DNA of 64,000 nt from assembly GCA_030220185.1 (NCBI GenBank), contig JASPKZ010002333.1:372001-436000 (forward strand), in the 5' to 3' direction. The notes below the pieces were generated by a model that was not told the DNA's origin, did not search any database, and saw nothing but the letters and a program-made list of their open reading frames with translations. The translations under genes were made by a program, and so were the position numbers. Origin of the DNA: Diploptera punctata. Lineage: Eukaryota > Arthropoda > Insecta > Blattodea > Blaberidae. This document shows, one piece after another, positions 35,441 through 48,429 of the stretch; position 1 is the stretch's first letter, and every line of letters starts with the position of its first letter.

Positions 35441-37179
35441 TTGTTACGACCTTCAGGGACATTTATCTCGAGCAAGCGAGCTGAGTCTTACCTGAATATC
35501 TTCTGCTGCTTTCGCAATTGCTGGAGCTGCAGCTCTGGGCGTTCTTCTGTGTTCATCCATTGCTGCTCGAGATACTCTGTCCTGGAGAGAGTTGAGATGT
35601 TGAAATAAACCTGGGTTTATTATTACATCTTGTAGGGTGTATTCGGCAAGTCTATGCCATTCTAGTGAGTTCATCTCTTTGCCCAAGTGACACTCGAAAA
35701 CTACATGTTCCGGTGTGGACGTCGCATCACACGAGGGACACATACAGCTCTGCGTCCTGTGCGATGCAAGTACACAACCATAAGGCCCATGTCTTGTTAG
35801 GAAGTATACCAATCCAGGCAGAAGGTCGATGTGACTCATCTTTAGTCTACGTCCGATATTTGGAAAAATCTCATGCACTCGCCTTCCTTTGTCACTTTCA
35901 TCCTATTCTCTTTGCCATTCGGAGAGCAATGCTCTCTTAATTTCAAATTTTTGTCTTACATGAACTCCAATTATTTCATGCTCTTCCTCGAAATTATTCC
36001 TCTTAAGCCAATAAGTGGCTCCTCTCAGTCTTATTTTCAAATCGATAGGCCGGATGCCCATTATAAACAAAAGTGGCAAAGCTGACACAGTTCCAAAGGA
36101 ACCAACTAGTCTCACGAGAACTTTCCTCTGAGTTCTCAGCAAGTGTAGCACGATTCGCTTGTCGGTAGCTGGATGTGCCCGTACACTTGCTGCATAGCCA
36201 AATATAGCAGTTAGTATTGTATCATGATATATGCGTACAAGGCGTAAGGGCAAGTGATAATTACACTGTCCCAGCCTCGCAAGCTTCATCATTAGGTTTT
36301 CACCTTTGGTACATATTAATTCCATTTGTTGCCTAAAACTCAGCCTTTCGTCGATGTGCACTCCGAGATACTTCGTACAGTCGGTTCGTGTTAGCGGTCT
36401 GTCACGAAGTCTCACCACAGGATTTCTTTGCAAACCTCCCTTTAGGAGCATATACGTGGTCTTGTCCACAGATATCTTCAGCTTCACCGTCGTGCACCAG
36501 TCATCGAGAAGCCTTAAGGCTTCACGGCAACGGGCCTCGAGTTCAGATTCCAATATGAGGAGCAGATCGTCAGCATACGCCGCTGCTGTACCAATAGTAT
36601 CACCATTCTGTGATGTAATCTCTAATAGAGGTTCAAGGAATATATTCCAAAATTCAGGGCCCAAGATGGAACCCTGAGGACAGCCTTTGTTCACGGTTTT
36701 TTGTAAGTTTTCCCCCCAATTGGGGATGCTTACTTTTCTATTGCGGCAGTAGTTCAGCAGGCTAAGGTAAAGCTGTCATGGACAATCCATTTCCCTCAGA
36801 CGAGAGCAGAGATATGGCCACCACATATCAAATGCGCCAGCAACATCCACAAATATTCCCAATACATATTTGCTGGTCGAACTTGAGACATGAGCTAAGA
36901 TATAATTGATTGCGTCCTCTGTAGACTTTCCTTTCCGAAAGCTAAACTGATTCTGCACCATACCACGAGTTATTCTGTGGTCTTTTAACCTCCTGCACAA
37001 CAGCCGTTCTTGAACCTTTCCCATAATGTTTAATAGACATACAGGTCTTTAAGACTTTAGCAACGTAGGATCTCTCTCCTCTCCTTTCGACAAGACGACC
37101 ATATTAGCTGCCTTGAAGGCAGTGGGGAATCTACCCTGTAGTAGACATTCGTTAAATAGAGTGCTTAGATAAGGTGATA

Positions 37180-38759
37180 CCGTAATCTGGGGTGACTTCG
37201 GACATTTTTTTATATTTTTTTTATTTATCTCCACTTGTATTAGTAGAAATGACACAGGACATGGTAATTATATCTATCAATGCCCCTTCTGTTAGTTCAA
37301 GATGTGTAACCAAAACTAATGCATTGTCAACAATGTATACATACATATGAACACTGTCCGGTGTAACCCCACAGTGTGGGGCGGCTTCGGACGTAATGCA
37401 TTTTCCACATGTGATTAATATCGACTAATAAGGGTGTCTTTGGACACATTATCTTACATTCCATTCATTATAGGTCTGTATTCAGTGCCCTATATCAAGT
37501 GATTATATATTTTTTTTTTAGATCTTGTCAACTTTTTAAACCTGAATTCAAATTTTATTACAGAAAAATTACACGCAGAAGCAAAAATACAGATAGGTAC
37601 CAATTAAACACATCATTCAAAACAAGAAATAATTCAAATGTTCTTTCATCTCCAGAGTCTCACTTTTTTGTACAGTTACCACACTTGTATTGTTTCTTGG
37701 GATGTCCTGCACATCTTTCACGTGCCCATGCTTTGCAAATCTAGCATTGGACCCAGTCCTCTCCACTCTTGCTTCTTGACCAAAGTTTTTTTTTTCAAAC
37801 CAAACAAACAGCATCATTTGAATCACCATCTTCTTCTTCAGATGTAGAAGATAGTGATGATGAATCGGAAATATCTTTTGATCGTGACTCCTCTAGTAGA
37901 TCCTGGAGTCCAACACTTTTTCCTGCTATGATATTCATGCATTTCCCTCGTGATGTGGTAGGAGCTGTGTGTAAGCTGAGCGTGACAACGAAGAAAAAGC
38001 TTGCACCATTCGGTTCCCGGACAATTATTTTTGAACCCCTTCTCAACTCTAACGCTTCTGTTTAGATATCCCTGAACGGTGAGTTGAACATCTGAAATTT
38101 TAAATGGGAAACTCTGCACATTTAATAAGTCCATGAGCAAGATTATTTTCCTCTTCAGTTGTTAAACATTTTTGCCCCCCCCCATGATGACCCGGATGTT
38201 TGTTCTTTAGCTTTTCGGAGATTGTACTCTTTGGTACTTGGTAGTCCAAGGCAGCTTGTCTTATCGATATTCTACCCAACGAATTTGCACGTATCGCTTT
38301 TTCTAAATTATTAGTGCTATAATGTTGATATGAACGCCTTCCTACAAATTTTTTGTATGTTAGAACCATGTCCGAAGACGCCCCACAATTTGCTGAAAAT
38401 AAGAAAAATGTAATATAACTCGTTTAATATTACACGTTTCTTTGGAAGTGATGTAGTGTAAATGTAGACGAAATGTGATTTTATTTTAATACTCACCATA
38501 AGCTGAAGTGACGTATACACTTGCACACAGAGAGGTTTTAATGTCAACTGTAAAAATTGTGAAGATAGCTGGAAGTAACAATCGCTAATTTGTTCTTTCA
38601 GACTGCGGCATTTTTGTTCAAAATATTTAAAAAATCAAATCCAGCTGTGTAATTAATTAATTTTTTTTTACATTGTTGCGTGTTCAACAAATTATTATAG
38701 CACAGATCGCATTTCAAACCGCAGCGCAGAGTATTGGCCGAAGTCGCCCCAGATTGCGG
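37180..38759 (-). mobile_element. Tigger/pogo-type transposon, internally deleted, inside the LINE
   Basis: The inverted ends are CCGTAATCTGGGGTGACTTC at 37180, and a complementary copy ending at 38759 with three differences. The flanking TA is at 37178-37179 and 38760-38761. The transposase keeps only its DNA-binding head and its tail. At 1580 bp it lacks the catalytic core of a full element. Confidence 0.9.
37617..38369 (-). pseudogene. Tigger/pogo transposase remnant (CENP-B-like head)
   Basis: The head (38369-38100) reads LEKAIRANSLGRISIRQAAL then YQVPKSTISEKLKNKHPGHH, the Psq/CENP-B helix-turn-helix, followed by CLTTEEENNLAHGLI. After a frame change, GYLNRSVRVEKGFKNNCPG and WCKLFLRCHAQLTH belong to the second DNA-binding domain. 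The DDE catalytic domain is missing, and a tail (DIPRNNTSVVTVQK) follows. The head would bind the ends but could not cut. Confidence 0.82.
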
Positions 38760-40218
38760 TATGTCATGTTCCAGGAGATGTAGAATTTCGGCCGTTATCT
38801 GGTCCTGTCCCAGACTCTTCTTTTTCTTTAATTGCCTAATGGCAATCTTTAACTCCTCCAATGCGAATGGAATTGCTAGACCTTCCAGTCTATCTACACT
38901 GTCAATTTGACCTCTTAGTGTAGTTTGCTCGTCAGTCTCGTCTGCCTCATTATCTAGAGGCAACAATCCGTCCAACAAGTATTCTGCCGATTCTCTCCAT
39001 CCACTAGTCAATGACCCATCCTCCTTCTGGAGGGTGTTTAACATGCTAGGTTTCCTGATCTTGTCCATTACAAGGCGGTACGGGGTACCCCAAGCATCAG
39101 TGTCTGGACTTTTCTCGACGAAAGTCTTCCAAGACTCCATTCGGACTTCTCTCAATTTCTCTTTGAATTGAGCTTTAAGCCGTATGTAGTCTTGCAAGTA
39201 TCTTTGTCGATTGCATTCTATTCGGGTTCTTTGATAGACACGTCTAGCCCGTCTGACCTGCCCCCGCAATTTCTGCAGAGTCAGACCATGGACTATACGA
39301 GTCTCCTCTTATCTCCTGTTGTCATTGGGATAGAATGCTTCATTGTGGAACGGATAGCTATGGTTATTTCTTGCGCCTTTCTGTCTATGTCGTCACCCAG
39401 TATGACATCAGTGGGTGTGATAAAGCCCTGTTAGAGCTTTTCAGTATTAGCGAGTTTATAGTTAAATCTCCTTCTCGCGGGATTAAGGATTCCTGGATTC
39501 TGATCCTTCATGATGTTAAAAAGGATCATGTTATGATCGCTAGTTGTGAGACTTTGCCCAACTTTCCAGTCTCTCACTTTGTTATGTGCGGCCCGGTTTG
39601 TTAGAGTAATGTCAATATTTGACTGGGCGCCAGCTGTTTCTGAAAGTGGGGGGATTATCAGAGGTTCATTCTCCACATTTAGATTGAATTCAGAGATGAA
39701 TTCCTCAATCATTTCCCCTCTAGCGTCTGGTGAAGAGCTAAACCACCAAGATGATTTAGAGTTCACGTCAGCCGTCAGAATGATCGGTGTATCAGAAAGG
39801 TCTCGCATATTTTCGCCAAGGGTTCCACGTTTAGCCTTCGCAAAACTAGAAATAGGAGTTTCCGAAAATCATTCTTCCGCCAGGATAGGATATTACACAA
39901 TTTGTATGACTACCAGACAGCTGTGAGATATTAGTCACTCTTAATGATTTGTTTATGACTACAATAGCAGCCATAAAACCTCCCTGTTTAATTACCCGTG
40001 CATTGGCGGGCATATGTGGGATGATCCCGTTCCAGCTGTATGGTTCTTGTATGCATACTATATCTAGGTGTTTTTCTGTACTTAGTCGTTTAATCTCAGC
40101 TAATACCATCACACTTCGTTGCACGTTGATCTGCGCAATCGTGATGTAATTTCTTCCACTGCTATCGTTTACTGGATGTCTTACACTTCCAGGATTTGGA
40201 CTTGTGTAGGAAGGAAAA

Positions 40219-41452
40219 CTAGCCATAGTCAATTTTAGATATTAATCTCTCCCGCATTAATTTGTGTGTAGGGCAATCTTGCCGTTTTGACATGCACCTT
40301 TTCTTTCTATTTGTACACGGTATGCAAACCGCCGGTTGATTTGCCTTTTCACAATCATTTTTGTCGTGTTCATGTTGCCCACAGTAGGAACATACCGAGC
40401 TGCCTTTACTGCAATGTTTGGCCATGTGGCCTAGGTCCTGACATTTAAGACAGCGAGCCACCACAGTGTAATCCTTTATATTGCTGCAGAGGAAGCCTAT
40501 ATAGTCTTCCCTGCGCTAGAATCTGTTTCCTCATTTTCGCTGAAACCTCACCAACGTGATGAACAGTTGGCCTGTTATTTGGTCCTGTTTTGAATCTGAG
40601 TTTGAATTCTTCAAATGGCATCTTATCTACCACATTCTGCTCGTGGATAGTTTCGAGCAGTTCCTCGTTGTTCAATCAGCTGTCTACATCATACATGATT
40701 ATCAGTGGATTTCTTTTTCTGGGCTTTTCTACAGTGACTATGTTCTCTAGTTTTTCATGCTCTTGTAGCTTAATTATGTCTGTTTCGACTATCAGGACTT
40801 TTTCGGTTGATCTGAGGCTTCTGATTCTGATATTATCTTTTCCGTGATTTACACTTGTGGTCACTATCTTCTGGACCTCTTTTGCGTTTTTGCCATTTGC
40901 ACTTATGAAGGCAGTATGGCGTTTCGTCTTTTGTTGTCGATCTAAAATTTGATTTCTATTAACAGGTGTGTTCACGACCTGTGAGAATTATTTCTGAGGG
41001 GTCTTGGTCTCCATCAGTATCTTAACCTCTTTCTTGAGGGCAATATTTTCGGCAAGAGCCGTCTGTAACATCATTCCAAATGTGTTAAGCTGTTCCAAAA
41101 GTGATATTTTGTTTGCGGTTTGAACTGATTTATCTCTAATCAAAGTGGTCTGGATATTTGTACTTAGTTCCAGAAACTTCTTGTTTATGTCCTCTATGTT
41201 TGCCTGTTCCTTTTGTCGTATGTCTTCTGTTACAGGTGTTTGGGAGTCTGGCATTCTACCAGAGGTACTTGTGTTCAATGACATAGTATTCCTCTCTTTG
41301 TTCTTATTACTACCACCATTAGTATTACTATTATTATTGCTCTTATTCCTAACCTCCTCACTTACTTGTGATGGAGGTGCTCTTATACTATCTCTATTTT
41401 TGGTGAACCTCTGTTCACCGGCCTCCTCCCTTTGTTTTGGCATTGAGGACAT
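40219..41452 (-). pseudogene. R1-type LINE ORF1 (gag-like), broken
   Basis: The N-terminal part (41452-40988) is polar, with asparagine/serine-rich and coiled-coil stretches. The C-terminal part has three zinc knuckles: CLKCQDLGHMAKHC, CSYCGQHEHDKNDC and the variant CIPCTNRKKRCMSKRQ (about 40445-40290). These bind RNA in R1/Jockey-type LINEs. The frame is broken near 40980 and between 40675 and 40464. ORF2 starts at 40232, overlapping by 14 bases. Confidence 0.8.
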
Positions 41453-41464
41453 GTCACACGCCAG

Positions 41465-43961
41465 AAACTCAGCAAACGCCAGTCCCCGATCGGAGATCAG
41501 TCTCCTTGGATATCCAAACTCGCCAAATATCGCTCAATTTCTCAATGGCTTCTGCCAAACGTAGATTCCGGATAGCCTTCGCCCAAGTGAACTTAGTAAA
41601 GGAATCCACCGCCATCAGCACCTAGCTGTTACCCTTTGCACTCCTTGTAAAAGGGCCAAGGTGATCCACATGCACCGTGTCCAAGGGCACAGAGGATTTC
41701 CTAATGGGATACAGGACGCCTTCCCGGCGCCCATGGTCACCCTTGCTGACTGCACACCTGAGACATGCCTCTACGTACTTACGCATAAAAGTGCCATCCT
41801 CGGAAACCAGTAAGTCTCCTTGAGGAACTTCAAGCACCTCTCATCCTGGATGATCAGCCTCATCGTGATGTTTACGCAGTAGGTTAAACCTTGCCATTGC
41901 TGGCACGTACAGCCTCTTCCTCACCTGGGTCTTTCGATACAGTCTGCCATCTTGCACCACATAATTCGCCTTGAGTCCCTTGTCTGCTGTATTCTCAGCT
42001 AATGCTGTGACTATCGCCTGCGCCTTGTCATCCTGTAACTGCACAGTCAAGAACCAATCATTATGAGATAAGCTTACAAGATTCACATTCACTGGGTTCC
42101 TACTCAAAGCGTCCACATGCTGCATTTTGGCTCCAGGGCGATACTCCAACTCCATGTCGTATTCCTCTAAAGCCATCCACCACCGAGCCACTCGTGGCAC
42201 CAGATCCTTCTTCAGCATGGTCGCACGTACTTCAGAACAATCAATGACCGCCCTAAAATGAATACCTACCAGGTAAACCCGAAAACTTTGACCGTTTCCA
42301 CCATCGCCAGTGTCTCCAGTTCGTAACTGTGGTACACCTGTTCTGCTGGACTAGTGACTAGGCTGAAATACAATACAGGTTTAAGACTGTCATCCTTCTG
42401 CCTCTGCAGTAACATCCCACCAAGCCCCAGTTTACAGGCATCCGTGTGCACTTCAGTTTCGGCTGCACTATCATACATGGCCAAGACTGGCCTGTCCACC
42501 AAAGACAGTTTCAATCTCTGAAAGGCTCCTACCTGGTCAGGTCCCTAACACCATGGGACATCCTTCCGAGTGAGGTCAGTCGGTGGTCTGGCTAAGACTG
42601 CAAAGTTTCGGATAAACTTACGAAAATAGCTCACCAATCCCAGAAACTGCCTTACACCATGTACATTCTCGTGGACCGGGAACTCACCGCCTGCGCCTTC
42701 CTCCTCCCTGGACTCACCCCTGCTCCACTGATCTCATGACCCAGGTACTCCAATCGGTCCGTCAGGAAGGAGCACTTCGATAAGTTCAGTTTCAGTCCTG
42801 CCTCAGCCACCATCTCCAGCACTCTCTCCAGAAGCACCAGATCAGGTTCCACCGCCGTGGATGGGATCAAGAGATCATCCATGTAGGCAAGTACAGTATC
42901 AGTACCCAGTCCACTCAGCATTTTGTTAATCGCCCGCTGAAACACTGCTGGGGCATTCGCCAACTAAAACGGGAACCTCAGATATTCATAGTGGCCATCA
43001 GGAGTAACAAAAACTGTCTTTTGGATTGAGTCTGGGTGCATTGGGACTTGGTGATAACCCTGCGCCAGATCTAGGGTTGTGAAGTAGCACTTCCTACCAG
43101 CTTATCCAGCTGATCGCTCACTAGAGGCACTGGATACCTTGTCCTTCATCGTTACCCGGTTGAGTGCCCTGAAGTTGCAGCACATCCTAATGTCTCCATT
43201 TTTCTTTCGAATTAGGAGTATGGGGCTCGCATACTCAGACTCGGAATGACGAATAACCCCACTCGCTAACAGCCCTCGCACCTTTTCTCGTACCTTCTCC
43301 CTTTCTGCAAAAGAAAGCCTGTAAGGACGATGATACACTGGCTTGTCCGATGTTAGCTGAATCTTCATCTCGCCTAGATGAGTTAGCCCGAGATCATTGT
43401 CGCCAGTCGAGAAGCAGATCGCCTTCCTTTGTAGCAGGTTAACCAGCTGCATTATTTCTACCTCATTGATATCGTCTATATCAATATTGGTGAAATCAAT
43501 TTCAAAGTCACGCTGGTTATATCTGCCAACACCCGATTTACCTGTGATGTGTGACGGGTATCACAAGGATGAGCTCTCGCCAACACACGATCTGCTTTCC
43601 AGAGCAGGGGCTTCGGATCCAGATTACATATCTCCATCTGTTGTTCCCCATCTGACGGTATTACCACGTTCTGCACTGCAACCCAAGTACCCCTTTCCTC
43701 ATGACTCCGGCTCCTCACAAAAACATCTGTACCAGGATTTGCGCCTACTACCCTGACATTAGCTATGGTGGTTGAACCTGGAGCCAACAAAACATCTGAA
43801 CATGCTCTTACCTGGTATCTGTCGGAGCCGTTCGCCTTGGCTTCCACATCTAACTCACTGATGTAAACACTAGGTTCCATACGCGACAAGGTGGCTGTTC
43901 CTCCAGACACAACCAATATCACGTCATCCTGTAGTGCTGGCTGTCCTAGAAGCAAATCCAC
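41465..43961 (-). pseudogene. pol: gypsy copy 2 pol: RT, RNase H, partial integrase
   Basis: The frame starts with the protease end (MDLLLGQPAL) and the beta-barrel domain (GSTTIANVRVV, 43790). RT motifs: GVIRHSESEYASPILLIRKK (43260), CNFRALNRVT (43150), ANAPAVFQRAINKML (42950) and YMDDLLIPS (42880). RNase H has VHTDACKLGLGGMLL (42450). The integrase HHCC finger is split between HHDEADHPG (41850) and CLRCAVSKGD (41750). The catalytic Asp is in VHVDHLGPF (41665) and the second in RLISDRGLAF (41500). Several stops and frame changes separate the pieces. Confidence 0.85.
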
Positions 43962-43975
43962 ATCTAACAGACCAC

Positions 43976-44020
43976 TAGATTTAGATTTAGATTTAGATTT
44001 ATTTAGCCTGGTGGAGTTGT
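43976..44020 (-). repeat. 45-bp LINE 3' tail inserted in the gypsy protease
   Basis: The minus-strand sequence AACTCCACCAGGCTAAATAA plus (ATCTAA)n equals the end of the LINE at 33670-33698. GACCAC flanks it on both sides (43970-43975 and 44021-44026), so it is an extremely 5'-truncated insertion. Confidence 0.88.
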
Positions 44021-44711
44021 GACCACAATGGCATCAACTTGGAGCCGAATTGCATCCACTCTAATATTCAGTGTGACCTCACCTGCACCAAGAATTGTAC
44101 CGCCTCCGAAACCTCTCAAGACCACTGATGTCGGACGCATCCCTCCCTCGGCCGCCTGCTGGACACATTGCACTGTGGCAATGTTATACTCACTACCTGT
44201 ATCTATGTAGATTGTGATGCGCTTCTCATCCTTGGTACATGTGGCCTTCTTATAGACATTACTACTGTTACTATCTACAAGTCTTACCATAGCAGTGTGG
44301 TCCTGGGATTCTCCTGCGGCTTGTGTTGGGCAGATCGATCTTGAGTGGCCGCTCTTGCCACATCGTTTGCACCGATCTTGCCTCGCCTTGGGACAGTCAC
44401 GGCTCAGATGGGTCCCCCACTCCTGGCAATTATAGCAACGGACCCATCGCTTCACTGAACCGTTTGCATTTTGCCTGCTGTCCGCAAGAGCTCGCTTCCT
44501 CCTATCTCCAGGCACCCTCTCCGGTTCTCGCCCTTGGAAGCTCGATGGGTGGGGTTGGCCACCTCGCCTGATAGCGATCCAACCCACCCAGAAATCCGGA
44601 GTACAGGTAACCAGGAGTCTTACATTTGAAGTCCCGAGTATTCGCCTGTTGGTCGAGCGGGAGGCCCTTGATTATACAGGAAATGGCCTTCTCTCCCGTA
44701 ATCATCCGCAC
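44003..44711 (-). pseudogene. gypsy copy 2: zinc knuckles and aspartic protease
   Basis: After a frame change, two zinc knuckles follow: CYNCQEWGTHLSRDC and CKRCGKSGHSRSIC (about 44430-44330). The protease active site ITIYIDTGSEYNIAT is at about 44200, with IVVTTPPG as the last residues before the LINE-tail insertion at 44020. The protease continues on the other side of that insertion (MDLLLGQPAL, 43961). Confidence 0.85.
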
Positions 44712-44768
44712 CTTTCACACAATGACAGCTTGTCATGGTAATAGTTTGTCATGAATTCGCTTGGCAGC

Positions 44769-45572
44769 TTACGCCTTGCTACTGCTTCTCCAGAGACTCC
44801 GCAAAATCATGTAACCATGGAAAGGCGCGAGACGTAGATCCTTCTTCAACTCTCCCCACGAGAGGTAATAGTCATCGAGGCGATTAAACCACGTCTTCGC
44901 CGCCCCGCAGAGTTTCGCCTGCATATAACACGACCTCTCGTACTCGGACCAACGATGGATACTGCCCAGCTGATCGATCTTGTGGAGCCAGCGGTCGATG
45001 TTACAATCCCAATCATCGGGATCGAACTGGTCCACAATTTCTCCACCTGCTCGGGCTGCCCTCACGCTACTGGCCATGCTCGCGCTAGAGGCGCACTCTC
45101 CACCACAACACCCACCATTATGTGCACGAGAGCATCCCTTGGGTGTCTTAAAATTATCCCCACTGGCGCCTCCAGTTTTTGGGGAGACACCCGCGTGGCG
45201 CATTTTCTCCTCCACGCCTCGGAAGATGCGATCCGCCTGCTCCTCCACCGCCGACGTGATAGCCTTAGCCAAGTCCCCTTGGCTAAGCAGTTGGGCCACC
45301 GCCAGTTGCACTGGGTCCCCTCCTGCCGCCTTACTCACCCGCCCGGGGTTTCCCGTTGGCCCACCATTATCAACCACTAGGGATCGATCGTCGCCCACGT
45401 GGCCGCCTGCCGTGTGGGTGCCAGCCGGCATCACGTTATTATCCCTAGTGTCGTTGGCCAGATCATGTCCTAGGTCGTCATTCACGCTGGACCCGGATAG
45501 CGGAGTCAGATCGTCCTCCACCTCCATATCATAATCCAGCATGGAATCGTCCCTGTACATGCTAGCCGCCAT
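44769..45572 (-). pseudogene. gag: gypsy copy 2 gag, N-terminal and capsid part
   Basis: The start is the ATG at 45572 (MAASMYRDDS), chosen because copy 1 uses the same start; the open frame itself extends a little upstream. The capsid segment has FDPDDWDCNIDRWLHKIDQL and WFNRLDDYYLSWGELKKDL. The frame is lost near 44800. It is better preserved than copy 1. Confidence 0.82.
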
Positions 45573-45939
45573 TTTCACAATAAAATAAACAAATGAGAAT
45601 TCTACAATCGCCAAACTAGTAACAATTACGATAATTGTTTTTCAGATCAGGTAATCCCACTTCTGATATGTTAGAATGATAAATAATCAGAGCACTAAAG
45701 AATGCACATGGACAGACACAAACACCAACACAATCTCAATCACATCAGCACTAACAGAATTCTCCTCAATGGCTTCTTCTTCTTCCTTCTCCTTCTGGCA
45801 GTGCTGCCACCTGATGGGCAGCTTCCTGCACTCACTGGGATCCAGCCTACCATCTGTCTAGCAGCCACGCGTACTAACTAGAATCCCAGTGCTGCTCACT
45901 GCTGCTAGATAATCGCTGCTTACAATCTGTTCAAAGAGA

Positions 45940-48429
45940 AAATATAAAGTCAGAGTAATCTGCAGAAAAATAAATCGCAAAGTAAATATACGGCCGATAG
46001 GGAGAAAAGTATTGAGTGTAGGAGATAGGTATATTCCATTTAATCCAGGTATGATTACTAAACAATTTGGTACCCACACGTTTAAAATCAGTGATTAGGG
46101 AATTGGGGCCTGCAACATTAAAAAATTACGTCCTTACAAGGAACTCATTACTTAAAGATAAAAAATGTGTAGTTAAAGTATGGGCTATGTGGTATGTTGT
46201 GAGAATGTATGTGAAATGATATTGTGTGATTTGGTGATTTCAATAAGCCGAATCGTAAACATGTGCTTTGTGAAAAAAATAAATAAATAAAACAAAACAA
46301 AGTGATACCAATAAAGACTGTGAATATGGACATGATTACAGATTTTATATATCAAAAGTGTACATTTATGATTCATGAGTGTTATTCATTTAAATTGTTT
46401 GTCAAGCGTGTAGTAAGAATTTTTGTGTCAGTACTTCTTCTTATTGTGAATTCAAAGGTAAATGATTAAGGTAAGTGCTGTATTGCCACTAGTATGGCAA
46501 TAGTCCATACATGTAAAATAACTGGAAAAAAAAATCAAAGTGGACGGGGAGGCAAGCATCTTGTCCAAAATAAATAATTATAAAGGTTTATATTTGTGTA
46601 ATGCACAATGTAAATTTCAGAAAAGTGTTAAAAGAACAAATGGAGGAATAGTACATATAAAAGAAATATATCTTTGTAAAGGTTGTTGAAAGTTACATGT
46701 GCAAGATACTCAATTTTAATACAATTAATGAGCAAAGTGGACAGTGAAACAAAATAAAAAATTATGTGTAATTTGTTTATTTTACCTCAGAAGGCATTGT
46801 GTACCAGTTACAATGTCCCAAAAGTTTATTTTTTTTTCTTGTAAAGATGTAAAAATAAATACTTTTCAAGTAAACAAGTTACCTGCCGAAAAATGGCATT
46901 TTAAGTTATTTGAGGGTGTCTTGAAGATTGAATAACTGTTGGGTTTATTATCTGATCTTGCATTACCTGTTTTGAAGTCGGTAGGGATTAAAGACAGTAT
47001 ATTACAGTCTAGATGCAACCCCCAAGGTTAAAATTCAGTGAAGGGAAACATTGATATTGTTAGGGGGATATGCAAAGAAAGGTTTTTTACTTTTAAGAAA
47101 TTTTAACAATAGAAAAAATGTGTCCTCCAAAACATAGCGGGCATTAAGGTCATTGACCCCGTAGTAACTGAACCTGGAAAAAAGTAGTCCTATAAAGGCC
47201 ACGTCCTTAATTTTATGTATAGAGGTGTATTAAAACATTTATTTTATTCAATGAAAATTTTGTATTAAAAGTGTAATGGCAATGGAAAATCTAAAGTGAA
47301 ATCCACAACTTTCTTAAATGATTCAGTGTCAAATGTTATGTAAGTTGTAGTCAAACCATGTGTGTGGAGCTGACGCTCCGACTCGAATAACACAAGCGGA
47401 ATAATCGCGAATATCGGAGAGGGACTTCGAATTTTATTTTCTCCATAATGTTGACCAAAGATACACTAAATTGCAAAGATTTGCATAATTAAAGTTGATA
47501 AGTCAGGATTTGTCAGTTTTCCTAGTCAAGTTAATAGTGCTAGTGTATACATAACTATTGAGATAAAAAAATCCTTCTATTACGTCGCCTAAAAGATAGA
47601 TTTGTCATTAATTCCCTGCTATTGTTCCTTACCTATCACTGGCTAAACAAAATCCAGCCAGACCCTAGCTCATACCGAAAGATCCACCGCATAAGAGATA
47701 CAAGATATATTTCTTTATGTACAATTAATTAAGTATCAGTATATTGTGATATGAGTATAGTGAGTTTTATGGGAATGAGGAAAAGTTTAAAAAGATGAGT
47801 TTCAGATAAAATGTTCAGATTATAAAAAATATATACATAGGTTAAACGAAAATAAATTTGAACATTAGAATGAAAGAACACCTTAGAAATGTAAAAAATG
47901 GGGAAGTATTTTCTGTCCAGCCTAAGAAAGACACTTCAGGAGAATAAATGGATGGGTAATCCACAAAGCACATGACTGCTGCAGTTACTGTGATTCGTTC
48001 TTGACCAAACCACAGTTAAATAGATCATGTACTCAATTAATATAATTACGTATTTAAAGCTATATATGGTAACTATAATTGATCAGAATACAGTATATAC
48101 CCACATATTTCTTCAGAGGTCTGAGACTAACTAAAAATTTGCATTTGTTTGAAACTGAACTTCTTTAGAAGAAGTTGAATGTCAGTTACAAGTATGACGG
48201 CTGTTGGGTAGTTAACTCGGTTATTTTAATTTAAATGATTGATTTGAGTTTATTTATTCAATATTAACAATTATAATTTAATTAGTTTTCGACATACCAT
48301 TGTAAATGTTAATACAACCTGGAACATTAAAAATTAAAACGATTGTTGTGCATTAATTTATCGGTTTGTAACAAACAGCTGACAGAGTTCACCAGCACTC
48401 TTACATGTGCTATGCAGAGTAATACATTC
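45940..48429. other. Long non-coding AT-rich stretch
   Basis: No gene, structural RNA or clear repeat recognised. It may include the LTR of gypsy copy 2 next to 45940. Confidence 0.4.

Larger units (their letters stand above)
35453..40232 (-). pseudogene. R1-type LINE ORF2: endonuclease, RT, zinc finger
   Basis: The APE-type endonuclease opens with YITIAQINVQRS and has VCIQEPY (about 40060). Its second half (39808-39431) includes DVNSKSSWW, IDITLTNR and the final SDHNMI. The RT runs from KKKSLGQDQITAEIL (38810) across the Tigger insertion to GRFPTAFKAANMVVL (37110), QNQFSFRKGKSTEDAI, GCPQGSILGPEFWN and AYADDLLLI (36580). The C terminus has the CCHC-like finger CPSCDATSTPEHVVFECH (about 35735). 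A stop at about 37050 and several frame changes disable it. It would nick target DNA and copy its RNA there. Confidence 0.87.
35453..41458 (-). mobile_element. R1-type LINE, nearly full length, split by a Tigger element
   Basis: Both open reading frames are present in order on the minus strand: ORF1 (41452-40219) and ORF2 (40232-35453). Removing the Tigger at 37180-38759 plus one TA restores contiguity. The 5' end abuts a gypsy integrase at about 41460, so the LINE may have inserted there. Confidence 0.85.
41465..45690 (-). mobile_element. Ty3/gypsy retrotransposon, copy 2
   Basis: This longer copy of the family at 1-1560 runs on the minus strand from its leader (45690) through gag, protease, RT, RNase H and the first half of integrase. 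It stops at about 41465, where the R1-type LINE begins. The missing end may be the piece at 31087-31325. A 45-bp LINE tail interrupts it at 43976-44020. Confidence 0.87.
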
